From assembly GCA_014238285.1 (NCBI GenBank), contig JABABK010000035.1:1-35751 (forward strand): DNA of 35,751 bases, written 5' to 3'. Below, in pieces: positions 32,989 to 35,751 of the stretch (position 1 is its first letter; every line of letters starts with the position of its first letter). This DNA comes from Hellea sp. GTDB lineage: Bacteria; Pseudomonadota; Alphaproteobacteria; Caulobacterales; Maricaulaceae. The position numbers and the translations under genes are program-made. The notes beneath the pieces were generated by a model, which worked only from the letters and a program-made list of their open reading frames with translations, had not been told where the DNA came from and did no database searches.

Positions 32989-34137
32989 ATGGCGGAAGCT
33001 TATATTATTGATGCGGTTAGAACGCCGACGGGCAAACGCAGGGGAACACTGCAAGACATTCACGGCGCTGATCTTGGCGCCCATGTGATTAAAGAAATCG
33101 TGGATCGCAATAATATTCCTAACGAAGATTATGACGATGTAATTTTTGGTTGTCTTGATACGGTTGGGCCATTGGCAGGTAATATTGGCCGCTCAGCTTG
33201 GTTGGTCGCAGGGTTTGATCTGACTGTCCCCGGTGTTACAATTGACCGGCAATGCGGTTCATCTCAACAAGCGGTGCACTTTGCGGCCCAGGCCGTCATG
33301 AGCGGAACCCAAGACGTAGTCATTGCTGGCGGTATTCAGACCATGAGTAAAATTCCTATAGGCGCTTCCATGATAGCGGGGCAGGCCCTTGGGTTTGATC
33401 ATGTATTTCATACGTCTCCGGGCTGGGTAGACCGTTTCGGGACGCAGCCTGTCAATCAGTTTTACGGCGCGGAAAAAATCGCGGAAAAATGGGATTTTTC
33501 TCGCCGCGATATGGAAGAGTTTTCTTTGGCATCCCATCAACGGGCGGCCCATGCGCGGGCCGAAGGTTGGTTCGACCGTGAAATCTCGCCCATTAATGGC
33601 CTCTCGCAAGACGAGACGATTCGCGATACCTCCATTGAAAAAATGGCGACCCTTGATGTTCTGCAAGAAGGCGGACGCATTACCGCAGCTGTGGCGAGCC
33701 AGACCTGTGACGGTTCCTCCGCCATGATCATTGCGTCGGCAGATGCGGTGAAGCGCTATAACCTAAAACCTCGCGCTCGTATCCATCATTTGGATGTGAT
33801 GGGGGATGATCCGATTCTGATGCTGGCAGGGCCGATTGCGGCCACTAAGCGAGCCTTGAAACGCTCTGGTATGTCAGCCAACGATATTGCCATTGCTGAA
33901 TGTAATGAGGCCTTCGCGCCAGTGCCAATGGCATGGATGCAAGAGACCGGATTTGCCCACGAGCAGACCAATGTAAACGGTGGCGCAATTGCGCTGGGTC
34001 ACCCTCTGGGCTCTACTGGAACAAAACTCATGACGACACTCCTTCACGAACTAGAGCGCCGCGGTGAACGTTACGGCCTCCAAACTATGTGTGAAGGCGG
34101 CGGCGTTGCCAATGTGACAATTATCGAAAGACTGTAA
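32989..34137 (+). CDS. fadA6: FadA6: steroid-pathway thiolase
   Basis: A 382-residue thiolase with the complete catalytic set: Cys89 in D-R-Q-C-G-S-S-Q-Q, His338 in G-G-A-I-A-L-G-H-P-L-G and Cys368 in M-C-E-G-G-G. Length and pattern match mycobacterial FadA6, the thiolase of the HIP-CoA branch. It follows the short acyl-CoA dehydrogenase by 9 bp, with GGAG as ribosome site, and precedes an SDR gene by 1 bp. It would perform the final thiolytic cleavage after ring C opening. A general acetyl-CoA acetyltransferase is the fallback call. Confidence 0.85.
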   Translation: MAEAYIIDAVRTPTGKRRGTLQDIHGADLGAHVIKEIVDRNNIPNEDYDDVIFGCLDTVGPLAGNIGRSAWLVAGFDLTVPGVTIDRQCGSSQQAVHFAAQAVMSGTQDVVIAGGIQTMSKIPIGASMIAGQALGFDHVFHTSPGWVDRFGTQPVNQFYGAEKIAEKWDFSRRDMEEFSLASHQRAAHARAEGWFDREISPINGLSQDETIRDTSIEKMATLDVLQEGGRITAAVASQTCDGSSAMIIASADAVKRYNLKPRARIHHLDVMGDDPILMLAGPIAATKRALKRSGMSANDIAIAECNEAFAPVPMAWMQETGFAHEQTNVNGGAIALGHPLGSTGTKLMTTLLHELERRGERYGLQTMCEGGGVANVTIIERL

Positions 34138-34138
34138 T

Positions 34139-35017
34139 ATGAAAATCTGTGAAAACAGAACTGTTATTGTAACAGGTTCCGGCGGCGGTCTCGGGCGTGC
34201 CTATGCACTCGCGCTCGCTGAACATGGCGCAAATGTCATGGTCGTGGATATCAATGCCATCGCTGCAGATAAAACCGTTAATGACATCCGCGCTGCTGGT
34301 GGTAGAGCGGCCTATAATCTTGGCGACATCACGAGCTATGACGGGGCAGGCGATATTTTCAAGGCGACGCTGGATACCTTTGGTGATGTCCACGCAGTCG
34401 TCAATAATGCGGGCAATAACCGTGACCGTATGTTTACATCTTTGACCGAAGCGGATTGGGACCAAGTGATCAATGTTCATCTTAAAGGTCATTTTTGCTT
34501 GTCCTCCCACGCCGCTAAATATTGGCGCGGTAAGTCCAAAGCAGGTGAAGATATCAGCGGCCGTATTGTCAACACGTCCTCTGGTGCAGGATTGCAAGGT
34601 TCTGTCGGGCAGACTAATTACTCGGCAGCCAAAGGCGGAATTCTGACTCTCACGCTCAATCAAGCGGCGGAGCTTGCTCGTTACGGCATCACAGCTAATG
34701 CAGTTGCCCCACAGGGCCGAACAGGCATGACAGAGAAGGTCTTTGCCGAAATGATGAAAATACCAGAAGATGGTAGTTTTGATGCCTTTGATCCGGCGAA
34801 TGTAGCGCCGCTCATTGTTTATCTATGCAGCGAAAAATCATCTCATATTACCGGTCAATGTTTTGAGAGCTTTGGCGGAAAATTATCAATTGCTCAGGGC
34901 TGGAAGACAGGCCCTGTCAAAGATAAAGGCGCGAGGTATGACGTGGATGAAATTGAACAAGTGGTTGCAGAGTTAACTGAAATAACACCGCCTGCTCAGC
35001 CAGTGTATGGGGCGTGA
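34139..35017 (+). CDS. SDR, 17beta-HSD4/Rv3548c-like
   Basis: A 292-residue SDR with T-G-S-G-G-G-L-G-R (12-20), N-N-A-G-N-N (89-94), Ser147/148, Y161-x-x-x-K165 and a long C-terminal extension (S-H-I-T-G-Q-C-F-E-S-F-G-G-K-L then G-W-K-T-G-P-V). The V-V-D-I-N strand end favours NAD. This extended layout is seen in the 3-hydroxyacyl-CoA dehydrogenase domain of multifunctional enzyme type 2 (HSD17B4) and in Rv3548c-like proteins of steroid clusters. Located between fadA6 and a fadE, it probably oxidises a 3-hydroxyacyl-CoA just before thiolysis. Confidence 0.82.
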   Translation: MKICENRTVIVTGSGGGLGRAYALALAEHGANVMVVDINAIAADKTVNDIRAAGGRAAYNLGDITSYDGAGDIFKATLDTFGDVHAVVNNAGNNRDRMFTSLTEADWDQVINVHLKGHFCLSSHAAKYWRGKSKAGEDISGRIVNTSSGAGLQGSVGQTNYSAAKGGILTLTLNQAAELARYGITANAVAPQGRTGMTEKVFAEMMKIPEDGSFDAFDPANVAPLIVYLCSEKSSHITGQCFESFGGKLSIAQGWKTGPVKDKGARYDVDEIEQVVAELTEITPPAQPVYGA

Positions 35018-35027
35018 TGTTTAGATA

Positions 35028-35751
35028 ATGGCTTATCCCTTTACCGAAGACCATGACATGATCCGTGACGCCGTCCATGCGTTCGCGCAGGATTGGTATG
35101 ATGGCGGTAAGGGGCCAGCGCGTGTCTATCAATCCGGGCAAGGATTTGATCCGGAGGCCTGGAACACATTGTCCCAAGAGCTTGGTATGGCTGGTATCGC
35201 CATTGATGAAGAATTTGACGGCGCAGGGTTAGGGGATCTTGGCCGGGTTGTCGTCATGGAAGAGCTTGGCGCTAGCCTATGTTCGGTTCCATTCTTGATG
35301 GCTGGCGGGATTTGCTCGGATATCCTGCAAAAACTCGGCACTGATCACGCAAAGGCGCTTTACCTACCTCGTGTAGCATCGGGTCAGATAACACCGGTTT
35401 ATATTGAGGGTATCAACGCCTTTACGATAAAAGACGACATAATGTCAGGCGCGGTTTATCAGGTCATCTTTTGCGACGCCGCCAGTCACTTCATTGTTTC
35501 ATTTAAAGATGAGAAAAGCATTCGGTTAGGCGTGGTAAGTGCGGCCAATACCAATGTTCGTGTCGAAGCTGTTTCAACCTTGGACCCAACACGCAGCCTT
35601 ACCAATATTTCTTTGGTCGGTGTGCCAATCGATGACATTACGATTATTTCCCAAACTAATAGAACTGCTTTGCAGGCTGTTGTCGATCAGTCCTTCATTG
35701 GTTTAGCGGCCGAGTGCATAGGCGGCGCGGAAGCCTGCCTCAACATGACCC
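35028..35751 (+). CDS. Acyl-CoA dehydrogenase, 3' end outside window
   Basis: From ATG 35028 the frame stays open to the last base (241 codons). The N-terminus M-A-Y-P-F-T-E-D-H-D-M-I-R-D-A-V and the stretches L-G-M-A-G-I-A-I-D-E-E-F-D-G-A-G-L-G, V-V-M-E-E-L-G-A-S-L and A-A-E-C-I-G-G-A-E-A-C are those of the acyl-CoA dehydrogenase superfamily. The middle domain is short, like FadE32/33-type subunits, and S-E-P-x-A-G-S-D is not found. With the subunit at 32002 it could complete a heteromeric enzyme. The C-terminal half cannot be assessed. Confidence 0.82.
   Translation, partial: MAYPFTEDHDMIRDAVHAFAQDWYDGGKGPARVYQSGQGFDPEAWNTLSQELGMAGIAIDEEFDGAGLGDLGRVVVMEELGASLCSVPFLMAGGICSDILQKLGTDHAKALYLPRVASGQITPVYIEGINAFTIKDDIMSGAVYQVIFCDAASHFIVSFKDEKSIRLGVVSAANTNVRVEAVSTLDPTRSLTNISLVGVPIDDITIISQTNRTALQAVVDQSFIGLAAECIGGAEACLNMT

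Noticed and set aside
34121-34663. 180-residue minus-strand frame opposite the SDR at 34139
   Set aside because: Antisense to an SDR with all catalytic motifs; no independent support.
1-35751. CRISPR arrays, tRNA or rRNA genes, transposases, phage genes
   Set aside because: None recognised by eye; repeats present are isolated palindromes or pairs, not regularly spaced arrays.

Overview
This window most likely comes from an alphaproteobacterium of moderate GC, possibly a marine Hyphomonadales/Caulobacterales-type organism. That assignment is inferred from gene content and intergenic palindromes and is only moderately certain. Its core is a catabolic cluster for the steroid nucleus, covering the 9,10-seco pathway for rings A/B and the HIP-CoA pathway for rings C/D. 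The enzymes closely resemble the mycobacterial/rhodococcal Hsa, Ipd, FadD3, FadE30, EchA20 and FadA6 proteins.

Layout. Positions 1-2101 hold regulators: a truncated Lrp/AsnC gene overlapping a second one, then a TetR gene divergent from a small membrane protein across a compact double operator. Positions 2202-7166 hold a minus-strand flavoprotein resembling 3-ketosteroid delta4(5alpha)-dehydrogenase, divergent from a plus-strand SDR - MFS transporter - exported hydrolase operon. Positions 7245-12787 are accessory: a DUF4386 membrane protein, a sterol-desaturase-family hydroxylase, a decayed SDR gene, two exported proteins (one DUF885), an AT-rich membrane protein and several palindromic intergenic repeats. 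Positions 12788-18828 are minus-strand: an enoyl-CoA hydratase - hsaB - SDR operon and an SDR - SnoaL-like - MFS - tyrosine phosphatase operon. From 18940 to the end the plus strand carries fadD3, then a tightly packed run: hsaA, hsaD, hsaE, hsaG, hsaF, hsaC, ipdA, ipdB, a crotonase, ipdC, echA20, fadE30-like, a second acyl-CoA dehydrogenase, fadA6, an SDR and a third acyl-CoA dehydrogenase cut by the window edge.

How the genes fit together. KstD-type dehydrogenation prepares ring A. HsaA/HsaB hydroxylate the phenolic ring, HsaC cleaves it and HsaD hydrolyses the product. HsaE/F/G convert the C6 fragment to pyruvate and propionyl-CoA. FadD3 activates the remaining HIP fragment, and FadE30, SDRs, IpdC, EchA20, IpdAB, short acyl-CoA dehydrogenases and FadA6 break down rings C/D. 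Two MFS proteins and an exported hydrolase are candidates for uptake or efflux.

The most notable non-coding signal is a recurring 30-bp inverted element with TGCGTAA-like half-sites (TGCGTAA-N16-TTRCGCA). It lies in each of the four promoter regions that serve the steroid transcription units, and I did not see it at the accessory genes. It is a strong candidate operator for a local regulon. Other unusual items are a HsaB fused to a MarR-like winged-helix domain, a crotonase lacking both usual catalytic glutamates, a six-hairpin repeat element inside the fadE region of the long operon, and an SDR reduced to its two ends.
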